From Avena insularis (taxonomy: Eukaryota; Streptophyta; Magnoliopsida; Poales; Poaceae), in NCBI GenBank assembly GCA_023614405.1, contig CM042687.1, positions 263,233,480 through 263,297,479 of the forward strand: a DNA stretch of 64,000 nt, given 5' to 3'. This document shows positions 44,866 through 57,870 of the stretch, piece after piece; the first letter of the stretch is position 1; each line of letters starts with the position of its first letter. Both the position numbers and the translations under genes were made by a program. Under the pieces are notes generated by a model, which saw only the letters and a list, made by a program, of their open reading frames with translations, searched no databases and was not told the DNA's origin.

Positions 44866-47429
44866 GTGGTATCAGAGACAGATCTATGCGTAGATGCTTT
44901 GCACGGGTAGTACACATATGAGTATGTGGGCTATAATGATCATTTTATTGCTTCTTAGTTATACTTTGGATATTGGTGGCATAGTGGGATGAAGCGGCCC
45001 GGACAAACTTTACATGTCCTTGCACATGAGACCTGTTCCACGCTTGACATGCAACTAGTTTTGCATAAGTGGCTAGCGGGTGTCTGTCTCTCCTACTATA
45101 GTCAATATATAATTTGCAACGAGTTGTCAACAATTTGGTTATCCTTGTTGTGGTTCATGTTCGTAGGTAAGAACAGTTCTATCTTCGAAATCCCTAAGCC
45201 ACGTAAAACTTGCAATGGAATAATTAGAGGGGTCTAGTTTAGATTGTTGTTGGGCTAGTGTCATGATATGGTGATGTTGTAAGTAGAAGTATAAGTCGAT
45301 ACTCTTACAACACACATAACGTGTAAGTTCCATAGACCTTGGCCTCACACATAGAGGTATGATAACGATCATACCATGGTGCACATGATGGAGATCAAGT
45401 GCAAGAACCATATCATTTCACTTATTAACATGTGATGTTTGATTGCATCGTATATTTCTTGTTTGGCGTTTTATTAGCATAATAAGATGATCCCTCATTT
45501 AGATATCAAGATAAAAATGTGTTCTCCCTTAAGTATGCACCGATTATGTTTCGTCTCTCCAAGACATCACGTGATGATCGGGTGTTCTTGGATCCATGAT
45601 CATATTTCGGGTGTAAGACAGCTACACACGCGAATACTAAGGTTCTTACTTGGCGAGACTAGCATGTACAGACATGGCCTCGGAACACGGACCGAAAGGT
45701 TAAGCATGAGTCATATGGAAGATATGATGCCCATTTGATGCTCGCCTTTGAATCTACACCAACTCACGTGATGATCGGACTTGGTGTAGTGGATTTGGTT
45801 TATGTAATCACCAAAAAGGCACGAGGGATGTCGTTTTTGAGTGGGAGTTCATTTCTAATTTGTATTAGTAGAACTCAATTTATCATAAATTAAATTAAAG
45901 TGAATTTGCATAATTTGTTGTAGTCATTGGCATTCATTCACCACCTTATGCATAGTTGTAATTGAGATAATAGAACTATATAATTCTAGATATTTACTTT
46001 ACGAACTGGTATCGTATTGTGTTGAGTGTCAATCTAAAGTTTAAAGTCCTATTGCAAACTTTTAGCAAACTCTGTTTACTCTGTGAAGTTTAATAATTAG
46101 TATTAAATCGAGAGTAACAATTCCAGTGTTAGTATCTTAAGTATCATGTTTTCCTCCATGATTCTTGATTTAAATATCAAGATTATCTAGGAGCTGAAAG
46201 AATTGTTTTAGAAACCATCATGTGTGGCAGATATAACAATATCTGAAACAATGTTTTGGTTGCAATATGATAGAGTACAATATATGTTCTCATATTGGAT
46301 GAGAATTTGCAAAGGTCGGAGATGCTAGACATCCTAATCACCCAAAAGGGTTTTGGAAAGTAATGTCATACTCACGATTCACCTTTATAAGCTAAAGTAG
46401 CTTGATCATGAAAGTCGTCATGATAAGGATGAATAGAATATGTATGTAAAGTGCTTACTACACTAAAAGATTACTAAAGAATGGATTTTGAAAGAACGCC
46501 GATCATTTGATGATGGTGATCTACTTCAAAGTGCGAGTCCAAAGGTATTATTATTTGAATATACACGCTTTGGACTATGTGTCATGTATATGGCGCCACT
46601 ATTGATGTTGATAGATTCTTTTAAAAAGGAAAAGGAAATGCTTAAATAGAATCTATAAAATATATTTGGCAGAAAAGAAAAGATTGGAAATATCCAATTT
46701 AGGTATATAGATGAGATACATGTTATGGTTGTATTCTTTGCTTGTTAAACAATGTGGTTCTTGAGTATTGGATACTGAATTGGTTGGTATGAAATTTCAT
46801 ACAGAACGACGCAATTCATGAAACACAATGGCCTAAGTAACTAGCAAGAGAATATGTGATGATGTTCATTAGAAACAAACAAACCGTTGTTTGTATTTCT
46901 CGTTGACATCAAAGCTTGCCTTCAAGATTTGTTTTAATAATAGTTATTTAAATCAGGTATTATGAGAACAAAGATTGTTCAAATAATTACCATATTCCAT
47001 ATAAGATGGATGATTTACAAATCTAGTTGGAGAAATCACATCCATAAAACCTAATGCTAAAACGTCGCAATACAAATGATTGAAAGATCACTTACAAAGT
47101 GATATCGCTGTTTAAATTATATTGGAAAAAAAACATGAAGAATCTCCATATTCATGGATTTTTGGAGTCTTTTGATTTGATCAAGTGACGCTTGTGAGAC
47201 TTTCCTCGGGATAATTCAAACTTCGTTCAAAGGCCAAAGAAGAACGGACAACTAAAATATTGGAATTTATACATATCGATGTATGTAGTCCATTATGTAT
47301 AGTCGTAAGCGATGGATTTCAACTTCATATGCTTTCTCCGGAAATTTGAGTGAATATTCACTTAATGAGAAAGAAGTATGAAATATTTGAAAACGTTCAA
47401 AGACTTTCAAGATGAAGTGGAAAATCATT

Positions 47430-47546
47430 GTAACAAGAAAATAAATGGTTTATGATTTGATCATAAAGGATTTATTTGAGTTGCAAGTGTAACAAGAAAA
47501 TAAATAATTTATGATTTTATCATAAAGGGATTTATTTGAGTTACAA
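47430..47546. repeat. 59-base tandem duplication in Copia-B
   Basis: Units at 47430-47488 and 47489-47546 begin GTAACAAGAAAATAAAT and end TTATTTGAGTT-CAA, with a few differences. It is a local duplication within the decayed integrase region. Confidence 0.8.
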
Positions 47547-48966
47547 TTTTAGCAAAACACCTAGATTTGCATCTCCCGAAACACCATAGGAATATGGAGT
47601 GTTTGAGATTTGTAATGAAACCATGTGTGACATGGTTGGATCAAAGGTGTTATTTATAAAACTGCCATTATGTTTTAAAAGATTAAAGCTTTAGAGGCTA
47701 CCGCTTTTACACTGAAAAGATCTCCATCTTAATCCGTTGAAATGACACCATATGAGTTATGGTTTGGGGTAAAACACAAATTGTCCTTTCTTAAATTTTG
47801 GTATGCTAAGCATAAGTAAGATGTTTACAACCAAAGTCGGATGAGCATGTCTTTGTAGGTTATTTCGAATAATAATTGGTTATTCCTCCATAACACGGAG
47901 GACAAAAGGGTTTGTTGCTTGAAAAAGGAATTTTTCATAAAAGTTAAGTGGGAGGACAATAGAACTTTGATAAGGTTAACGAACCTTAGCTAAATGTGCT
48001 GAGTTGCGCAGCGCCGAAAATCGTTCTAGAGGCAGCCATAATGCTCATAGCTTATGTGCCTCAAAGGTTGTGGTCACGGAGATCTAAGTTCCTATGGAAC
48101 CAAGTAGGTCGGATAAACAATAAAATACTGAGATTTGAGAGTAAATCATTATTGTTTGGCAATGATGAACCAACTACATGCAAAGAAGCGTTGATGGTCC
48201 CTGACTTCGTTAAATGGCTTGAAGCCATAAAATCCGTGATAGTTCCACACACGAGAAATCAAGTTTTGAACTTGAAAGACCCTCCGGAAAGGTGTAAAAA
48301 CCTATCGGTCGTATTTGGATCTATAAAGAAACAGACATGGATGTTTCACATATATGAAATAGTCGACATGTCGATAAAGTATTTTACGACAATTTTCAAG
48401 GAGTTGACTACGACAAGATTTGATCTTTCATAACAATATTTAGTCTGGACGGATTAAAGTAGCAACCACTACATATAATTTGGTATATGGTAGATGAATA
48501 AAAAAACAAAATTCTTCGAATAGAATGGTTACCTAGGACGTGTACAAGACATGGTCCAAAGGGTTTTGTTAAATCCAAAGGATGCTAAAGGGGCATGCAA
48601 ACTTCAATGGTTAAAGTAAGCATCGCGGAGTTGGAATCTTCACCGTGATGAAAAAGGAGTTTTCATCTGGAGACGATGAAGATGCTTGCATTTGCAAGAA
48701 ATTAAGTGGAAGTGCTGAGACATATTTCAAATACATTATGTGGAGGACATCTTGTTGATTGGAAATGATATATATTTTACTGACAAAGGTTAACAATTTC
48801 ATTTCAATGAAAGACTTAGGCAAAACTCGAATATTTAGCATGAATGTCTATATGGATAGACTGTGACGCTAATATGGTTGTGCCAAATGTACATATATGA
48901 GATATTGAAGAAGTTCAATATAGAAACGACAAGAAAAGTTTCTTGTCGCGTGGAAAAGAATAGAAT

Positions 48967-49036
48967 CAAGATTCAAGTGTATTGACACTTGATAAGTGAA
49001 ACAAGATTCAAGTGCTTTGACACTTGATGAGTGAAA
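48967..49036. repeat. 35-base tandem duplication in Copia-B
   Basis: Units at 48967-49001 and 49002-49036 start CAAGATTCAAGTG and contain TTGACACTTGAT-AGTGAAA. Confidence 0.8.
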
Positions 49037-49741
49037 TCACAAGAATGTTTTGATCAATCATACCATGATATGTACACATCTAGATATGTCCTATGCTCTA
49101 AGTGTTATGAGAATATACAAGAATGAATCATACAATGATCATTGGACGGTAGTAAGGATATTCTTATAATCTTTTGGAAGAATTAAGAATATATTCCATT
49201 TGTATAAGAGACAAATAGTTCATTGAAAAATGATACTAGTTTTGTCACAGGATACAAATTAAGTTTATCTCAATTTAAACTATGGGTGGCACAATGTAAT
49301 GGAAAGGAGATTCCATGATGGATTTGGATGAATTCCAAAGTTAAGACATTGTGACGGATACTACAGCAAAAGGCTAAGTATATGACTGCTATAGTAGCAG
49401 CAAGGGAGGGCATTTGTGTCAAGTAGTTTGTTATCAAACTAAGGTGTGGTTCGCAATGGGCTAACACTAAAGATATATTATACGACAATAGTATCAACAT
49501 GATTTAACCCCAAGGAACTAAAGGTCTCACCAAAAGACCAAATTTATACAATGCCATCTCATTAGAGAATGAGTGATGCATGGATACGCAAAGACACGCA
49601 AATACACACGGACCTAAAAGTGTCAGATTCATAGATTATGTTAACCACTTACAATTGTGTATATGGAACACCAGAAATCCATAGGTGTTCAATATGCAAA
49701 GTTTTCAAACTAGATTATTGTCTCTAGTGCAAGTGGGAGAC

Positions 49742-51169
49742 TGAAGGGAATATGCCCGAGAGGCAATAATAAAGTGGTTATTATCGTATTCGTTGTTTAT
49801 GATAAATGTTTATTTTACATGCTATAATTGTATTAATATGGAAACGTTAATACATGTGTGTTTAATAAACAAAAAGGAAGTTCCTAGTTATGCCTCTCTT
49901 ATAAACTAGCATGTTGATTAACAAGATGATCAAAGGTTTCCTGATCATGGACATTAGATGTTGTTAATAACAAGGTCACAACATTAGTGTAATGGTGTGA
50001 TGAACATTCATCTGAAGTATAGCATTACGATCAAAGTCATTGAGTTTATATTGCTATAACAACTTACGAAGTGATCCTAATCCTTAGACCATGAGATCAT
50101 GTCAATCACTAACACTAGAAGAGTTTCTTGATAACATCAAACGTCACACCGTAACAAGGTGATTATAAAGATGGGTTTATAACTACTAAAGTGTTATGTT
50201 GAGGCCCATGGATCGAGAGTGGAATTTGTTCATCCCGATGACGGATAGATATGCTCTGGGCAATCTTGGTGATATCACATTGATAAGCTTGCAAGCAAGT
50301 GATTTGATCACTAGAATGTTATATCACGGGAACGAGAAAAGAGTGCATGTCAGTAACGAGATCAAACTAGGTATGGAGATACCGATGATCGAATCTCGGA
50401 CATGTAATATATCGGGAAACAAAGGGATTAAGATACTAGCGGAAAAGGTTCTCGCAATCACAAGAAAGTAATCGCTAAATGTGTGGGAGTCAGTATGGGT
50501 CTCTAGATCCTGTTTCTGATTATTGATCCGAGAGGGGTATCGATCATGGATGCATTATTCGCGAACCGTAGGGTGACACACTTAAGAGACACCGACATCT
50601 ATTTGGAGCAAAAGTTTCATGCCGGAAAGAATAACAAGCGCAGGAATTTATTTCACTAGATACCGAAACAGGTTTTCGGGTGAAATTGCAGAAAGTGTTT
50701 TTGCATGTGAAATGAAATACTAGCAAGGGGTTATATGTGAATGTTTGTCATTAAAGTAATTGACAAAATTCTGAATAAATAAAAGGAGTTTTATTTAATG
50801 AGAATTTGCATTAAATTTGGTGGAAATTTAATGGGAATTTGAGTGGGATTTTGAGTGGAGAAAATTGAAGGGGCATTTTGTGAGTGGAGTGTCCACCCAC
50901 ATGAATGAAGGAGAGGTGGGGGCACCCTCCATGGCCGGCGGCCATGCCCCCTTGGGTTGCCCCCTCCCCTATATAAGGAGCCCCTCTCCTCACTTCTCAC
51001 TCACACCTCCTCGTGAAGGATCTCTCCCCCTCTAGTATTTATCCCCCATGGTATCGGACTAGCGAGATACATGTTCCCGGTGGCTTTTCGGCAAGAAAGA
51101 GTTGTGCTTCCGCTGCATCGCTGGAGTGAGGAGGCGGAGGTTGCTCGGTGCGTCGGACGTGTGTGCGAG
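49742..51169 (+). repeat. Copia-B 3' LTR (cut by Athila-R)
   Basis: Begins TGAAGGGAATATGCCC after the polypurine tract and matches the 5' LTR with scattered substitutions. TATATAA at 50970-50976. It stops at GTGTGTGCGAG, where Athila-R starts; the last 230 bases present at 44640-44865 are missing and should lie beyond Athila-R, outside the window. Confidence 0.83.
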
Positions 51170-52527
51170 TGATACGTTGGAAACATATCTATAATTTTTT
51201 ATGCTCCATGCTTATTTTGTATCTACTTTTCTTTACTTGTCCACAATTTGAGGTGATTTTTACATGTTTTATGGTACTAACCTATTAACAAGTTGCAACA
51301 GTGCGAGATGCCTGTTTTCTGCTGTTTTTGGTTTCATAAAAGTTAGTAAAGAAATATTCTCGGAATTGGACGGGACGAAGGAAAAAGTCAATAACTTTCC
51401 GTGGGGAACAAGAAGTCCAGAGGAGAGCCCGAGGGGCCGGCCAGAGGGGCCAGACCCATCCAGGCGCGGGTGGGCCCTAGCCCGCGCCTAGCTAGGGTTT
51501 GGCCGCCCTGGCGGCCGCCTCGGTCTCCCCCTTCGCCTATAAGAAGCCCCCGATGCAGAAACTCTCTGTACCCGACCAATATTCCACGAAACCATCTATA
51601 GCCGCCACCACCATCGTACCTAGATCGGGGGGGGGGGGATCTAAAGCTCTTCCCGACACCCTGCCAGAGGGGAGATTATCCCGGAGGCCTTCTCTCCGGT
51701 ATGATTCGTGAGTAGTTCCACCTTGGACTATGGGTCCATGTAGTAGCTAGATGGTTGTATCTCCTCCTTTGTGCTTTCATGTATAGATCTTGTGAGCTCC
51801 ATTCATGATCAAGATCTAATCTATTTGTAATCATGCATGTTGTGTTTGCGGGGATCCGATGGATATTGAGATTGTTATGTTGGTTTGATTAATGGTTCTC
51901 TTTTTATGATTCTATCATGTCTATGTTGTTTGTGATCTTGCATGCTCTCCGTTGCTAGTGGTTATCTTGGCCAAGTAGTTGCTAGTGACTCCAAGAGGGA
52001 GTATTTATGCTCGATAGTGGGTTCATGCCTCTAGTTTACAAGGGAAGTGACAATAATCTCTTCAGTTTTAGATGTGATCTTGCTACTAGGGAGAAAACAA
52101 CGGTCTCTTGTTCATGGAACATGTGGACTGTTTACCTTACACACTTTGCTTAAAGCAGTTGTCTGTTGCTTGCAACTTAATACTAGAGGGGTTTTGGATG
52201 ATAACGTGAAGGTGGAATTCTAGTCATAGATGCAGTTGGATTACGGTCTATGTATATTGTTGTATTTCCCAATCAACCTCATAGGATCTTTCTGGCTAGT
52301 AATTGCATTGTTATGCCTTGCTCAGTTCCTATAAATTGCCCTGCTGTAATTTGTTTACCCTTCATGTCATGTTGTTTATCTAAGGAGAGCACCTCTAGTG
52401 AACTATGGACCCTGGTCCAATCTTTACCATTGATACATCTTCCACTGTTTCTTGTTTACTTGCTGCAAACCATTACCTTCCACACCATACGTTTAATCCT
52501 TTGTTACAGCAAACCGGTGAGCTTGAC
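51170..52527 (+). repeat. Athila-R 5' LTR, first part
   Basis: Starts TGATACGTTGGAAACATATC. TATAAGAA at 51538-51545 is the likely promoter. It contains a ten-base G run near 51627. It resembles the widespread cereal LTR family starting TGATACGTC. LARD-2 interrupts after GCTTGAC. No gene lies within it; the frames at 51400-51711 are GC-rich LTR sequence. Confidence 0.8.
52523..52527. repeat. Target-site duplication TTGAC, left of LARD-2
   Basis: TTGAC recurs at 61823-61827. Rejoining gives GCTTGACAACCTCAC, a contiguous Athila LTR segment. Confidence 0.9.
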
Positions 52528-55500
52528 TGTAATGTTCCCAACCTTTAATAAGGTAGAGATCCCTGTGTTTACAATGCTAGTCCCTGTATCAATAGCTAGC
52601 ATCCACAGCTAAGATGTAATATCAAGAAACAAAGGTCATAATACAACTTTATAACCAGGAATAAAATAATTCATTACATCTTACATAGCTCATTGGGCTA
52701 TCACATTACATTGCAGCAGAATATCTATAAGCATGGGGTCCTTCATCTTCAAAGTGCCACAGGCAATCATGTTGGTTGTAGACTTGTAATCCTATTCAAC
52801 AAACTTCACTAACATCAAACAAACCTGCAACATAATAAGTTGCAGCCACAAGGGTTAATACATTTGAATTGTATTGGCAAGTTTCACTACTATGTAGAAA
52901 TAAGGGGATCCTATCATTACATGCATATTTGGCTAGGTAGAGTTTAGGCTCATTTGCAGAAAGCAATATAGTTTTATCCTATCTTTTCAAAATAGTTTTT
53001 GATCTTTGTCAAATCTTTTTGAACTTCTTGGAAAACTCCAAGTGCTTCTAAATCCCTTGTTGTCACCATCAAGTTTAACTTTGAGAAATTGGAATGTCGA
53101 GATCTTCCATAGCTTCAGGCCTTAGTTGCTCAGTATTGTCCATAACCGGGGACACGGCTAAGTACTTAGAATTTGATCTTCTGCAAAAGTTGTACACTTT
53201 ACCCACATGGCACAATCTCATCTTGATGCCACCAGTGGCCGCTGGATAAGTACTCACCAAGATGGAGTACTGGAAGATTGAGAATGTGACAAAGTCTTTC
53301 CATAGGAGTCCTTCCAATACACAATGCTAGCTTGTCATCCAGGCACCAATGTAGGGTTTCAAGTTCCCTTACACAATCCTAGTTAACCTGAAGATGCCAA
53401 TGCATGGGTCTTCCACTACGTAGTTGACTAAGCCAGAGCCCATTTAGCATGTGACTGTACACGGAAGCCACTATACGAGAAACATGTTCAATCTCTAAGT
53501 CCCTGGGTGGTTTTCTTCTAGTGCACAACAAAAAGAGATTGCCATATAAACATGGTTCCTTTTGTTGCCACCTTGTCCAAAACTTGAGTATCCTTGTCCA
53601 CCCAGGTGGTTCATTGAGTACTTGTTTTATTATATAAAACATATATATTTTCAATACTTCATATATTCATAACATGTATCCCGTCCCAATATATAGCAGG
53701 GTTAAGCATACTACAACTACAATGTTTCCACTAAGGAATATATAAGGGTATCCTATTAGGATTTAGCATAGCATAAAATATAGTAAACCTTTCCATGCAT
53801 GTTTCAAAATCCACTAAGTGTAATGAAAATAATAGGACTTGGATGATAGTGTCACTTGCCTTTTTAGTAGAGAATGATGGTTCACTTCTTGATCTTGCAA
53901 ATATCACACTCTTCTAATTCCACTACAAATCAATCAAGCAAACACAAATTCAACTAGCATTCCAACCAATTTATCACACATAAAATAATAGAAACAAGGT
54001 CATGCATGCAAGCATGTAAAAGATAGTTTTACTTGCAAAAGTGGTTTCTACTAGGCTCTAAGCATTGTAAGGTTCAAAAGTGGTCATTTACTAAAGTGGT
54101 AAAACCATTTGCAAAAGGTTTTATCTATAAACCATTTTTAAGTCAAATCTTTATTTTATGTGGTTGAAAATGCTTTTATCAAAGCAATAATTTTATATTG
54201 TTCATCAAATAAGTTGTTAATTCACAAAACTTGGTGTTTAGGGTCAGAAGTTTTGAATCAAATCATTTCCCAAAGGTTTTACTCAAAAATCATTTCTAAA
54301 TCATTATCAATATTTTTATTTGACTAGAAATGTGTTAATTCAAATATTTACTCCTTAACATCACAAAATACATTTTTAAATCCATAAGTTGGTTCCTAAG
54401 GTCAGTAGGTTCACAACAAACCATTTTGCAAAGATTTCACATTAAAATTATATCTTGAACAATTTTTATATTCAAAATAAGCCTACACATGTTTCTGCAA
54501 TTTCGAACAATTTTCCAGAATCAAATCATTAAACAAATTGCATGGTTGCAAAGTACTTGTTCTACTGATTCTATTGATATAAAATTTGCAAAATTTGGAC
54601 GTGCAGAACTAAAGTTATGAATTTTTCAAATTTGCATACCAATCAGATTCTAATTCTAATTGCAGCGGGAGACGAGAGGCGGTGGGGTGTGGCCGGAATT
54701 GCTCCGGGACGTCGTCGGAGACAGTGGAATGCGAGCTCGAATTAGAGCAGCCTAGGGGTAGAGGGGAGGCGCTGTTTGGGGGAAAGAGAGAGGAGGGCGA
54801 GGCGATTTAACGAGCGTGGTCACTGCGAGGAATTACTCAGGCATTGAATCGAATTCATGGCTGCAATTCAAGGCAGCAACAGCAGGGAACGGCTGGCGCA
54901 TTGAAGACGATGATGATGTGGCGTGGGGCCTGCCTGTCAGCGAGGGAGAGAGAGAGGGAGATGGGGCCACTCGTCAGCGTCTCTGCGGGTTTATTTCTTA
55001 GTGAAAAATGATTCGTAGTGGGGAGAGCTGGTGGGCTGCGTTGCTGGGCTGTTGGGCCAGATGGGTTGGGTCTGTTCTTTCATTTTTTTTTCATACAGAA
55101 GCTTTTTCCTTTTTCTATTTGAATTTCTGTTTTGATTTTATTCAAACAATTCAAACACCCAAATGAATTCAAACCTTTGCCAAAGTTTGTGTACTTTTTA
55201 ATTCTGTTTAACAACATAAACCAAAGTCAAAATAAAATAATACTTTTATCCTTTTAGGATCTATTTAATAATTAAATAAAATAGTCCTTAGTTATTAATT
55301 CAAATAGGATTTGATTTATTTAAAATGTCCATTTGAAATTTAAATAATACCAAAATCATTTCAGTAGGTTTTATTTGAAAATGTAAAACACTTGGAAAAC
55401 TTGTTTAAAATAATTTAACAAGTTTTAGTGCTTAATTAAAATGGAAAAGCCTTTACTTTAATAAAATTGGATATTAATAAATCCTCATTATTTTATTTAA

Positions 55501-55842
55501 ATAGACCTTTAATCTTTTTATCAAATAGAAATATTTCATTTCAAAAGCTTGGCCAAGTTTTAATTTGGCTTTATAAAATAATCCTTATTTATAATTCTAC
55601 CTTTGCTTTATAAAAACCATATCTTTTTATTTAAAGATCCAAAAATAGTGATTCCAATTATTAAAACTTTCTTTATTAATTCTTTATCTTTTTAAATTCC
55701 TTTAGGATTTATTTGATCAAAATAGGTTTGAAGGTTTCCAATTGGAATCAAAAAGTTTATTCTCACCTTGAATTTCAACAAAGTTTTATTTTATTTATTT
55801 ATTTTTCACATTTCAAAATTTGGAAAATTTTGGGATGTGACA
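52528..55842 (-). repeat. LARD-2 3' LTR (left copy, internally deleted)
   Basis: Matches the right LTR except that bases corresponding to 60002-60648 are replaced at about 54658-54666 by a few bases (AATTGCAGC). The lost block is GC-rich and holds the G-box present in the right copy. The copy otherwise differs little from the right one. Confidence 0.85.
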
Positions 55843-55860
55843 GGCTACCACCCTTAAAAT

Positions 55861-55879
55861 AAATCTCGTCCCGAGATTT
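55861..55879 (-). repeat. Hairpin beside the LARD-2 polypurine tract
   Basis: Same AAATCTCG-TCC-CGAGATTT hairpin as in LARD-1, at the same distance from the LTR. Confidence 0.75.
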
Positions 55880-56031
55880 GGGAAGGCTAGGGTTACAAGT
55901 TGGCTTCATGGCAACTAGGGTACTACCACCCTTAAAGTAAAGTCTCATAGGGTTACATTGATGGTTCACTTGACTATGGTTCAACACTTGATATCCAGAC
56001 AAGGAATCCTTATTTGACTCTTTTGAGTTTA

Positions 56032-57285
<1,254 letters not shown>

Positions 57286-57855
57286 CTGTTGGTTTGATAG
57301 GGATAAGTATTGGTGGATAGGTTTTTAAGAAGTTTTAACACACAACTCAAAACCAACCAAGTTTAATCAAACAATCAAGCAACCATCAAGCAACAATTCA
57401 CTTATCAACTTATGAGTTTAACTCATGAGTTGAAGGAAACAACAAGTTTTCTTGAAATAATTAACTTAGTATAATCATACCTCATAGGTCAATATGATCC
57501 ATACTCTAACTTGATATCAATGTCTTTGGTAGGCAATCTAATGTCTCTTGGTTTTCACTTGTAGTCCTTAGTGATGTATAAGTTGAAGTCCTTGGTGAAA
57601 CTAAATTTGAGATCACTTGAAGATGTTGCAGTCATTAGAGTTGATGAAGTCCTTGGTGAAACTAAAGTTGAAGTCATTGGTCATGGTGAAGGCTTTATCC
57701 ATCAAGTTGAAAGGAAGAGGTGTAGAATCAAAACCAAAAAGGTTAAGGAAAGAGTTTACAAGATTGTTTGTAAATATGTTTTGGAACAAAAACAACTCCT
57801 ATTTTTCTAAGGGGTTTTGTCCAATCCTAGGGTTACAATCCTACAGGCAACACAG
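57286..57855 (-). other. LARD-2 leader
   Basis: 570 bases between primer site and gag. It contains imperfect repeats of GTTGAAGTC(C/A)TTGGTGAAACTAA type between 57580 and 57690, shared with LARD-1. The plus-strand frame here (57571-57810) is an effect of this repeat, not a gene. Confidence 0.5.
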
Positions 57856-57868
57856 TGCTCTAATACCA
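57856..57868 (-). other. LARD-2 primer-binding site
   Basis: Minus-strand TGGTATTAGAGCA, one mismatch from the initiator Met tRNA complement, two bases from the LTR. Confidence 0.8.
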
Positions 57869-57870
57869 TC

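Larger units (their letters stand above)
44866..49741 (+). pseudogene. Copia-B internal region, gag-pol almost erased
   Basis: No long frame survives. Landmarks in sense order: leader similar to Copia-A (to about 45930), a gag start trace near 45927, integrase trace around 47259 (reads near IHIDVCSP), YELWFGVKHKLSFLKFW-like segment near 47757, the only longer frame (47996-48433) with DEPTTCKEALMVPDFVKWLEA, the start of the RVT_2 reverse transcriptase region, MKDLGKTRIF near 48808, and the polypurine tract at 49728-49741. The sequence is strongly AT-rich compared with Copia-A. Two short tandem duplications interrupt it. It cannot encode any working protein. Confidence 0.72.
20299..51169 (+). 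mobile_element. Copia-B: old Ty1/copia element, plus strand, carrying nested Tat-2
   Basis: The 5' LTR is 20299-21678 plus 44602-44865, split by Tat-2. The primer site TGGTATCAGAGA lies at 44867-44878, the decayed internal region at 44866-49741, the polypurine tract GCAAGTGGGAGAC just before 49742, and the 3' LTR from 49742 until Athila-R begins at 51170. Its LTR ends resemble Copia-A (ATATGCCC-AGAGGCAATAATAAA near one end, TTTTGTTTTC-ATGCT at the other), so the two are of one lineage. It inserted in the Athila-L gag. Confidence 0.82.

Noticed and set aside
44989..45738. Short plus and minus frames in the Copia-B leader
   Set aside because: The region matches the untranslated leader of Copia-A and no frame is shared between the two.
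52250..52612. 120-codon ORF at the Athila-R/LARD-2 junction
   Set aside because: It runs across the insertion boundary at 52528, joining two unrelated LTRs, so it is accidental.
57571..57810. Lys/Val-rich 79-codon plus-strand ORF in the LARD-2 leader
   Set aside because: Produced by the GTTGAAGTC repeats of the leader; the element is transcribed from the opposite strand.
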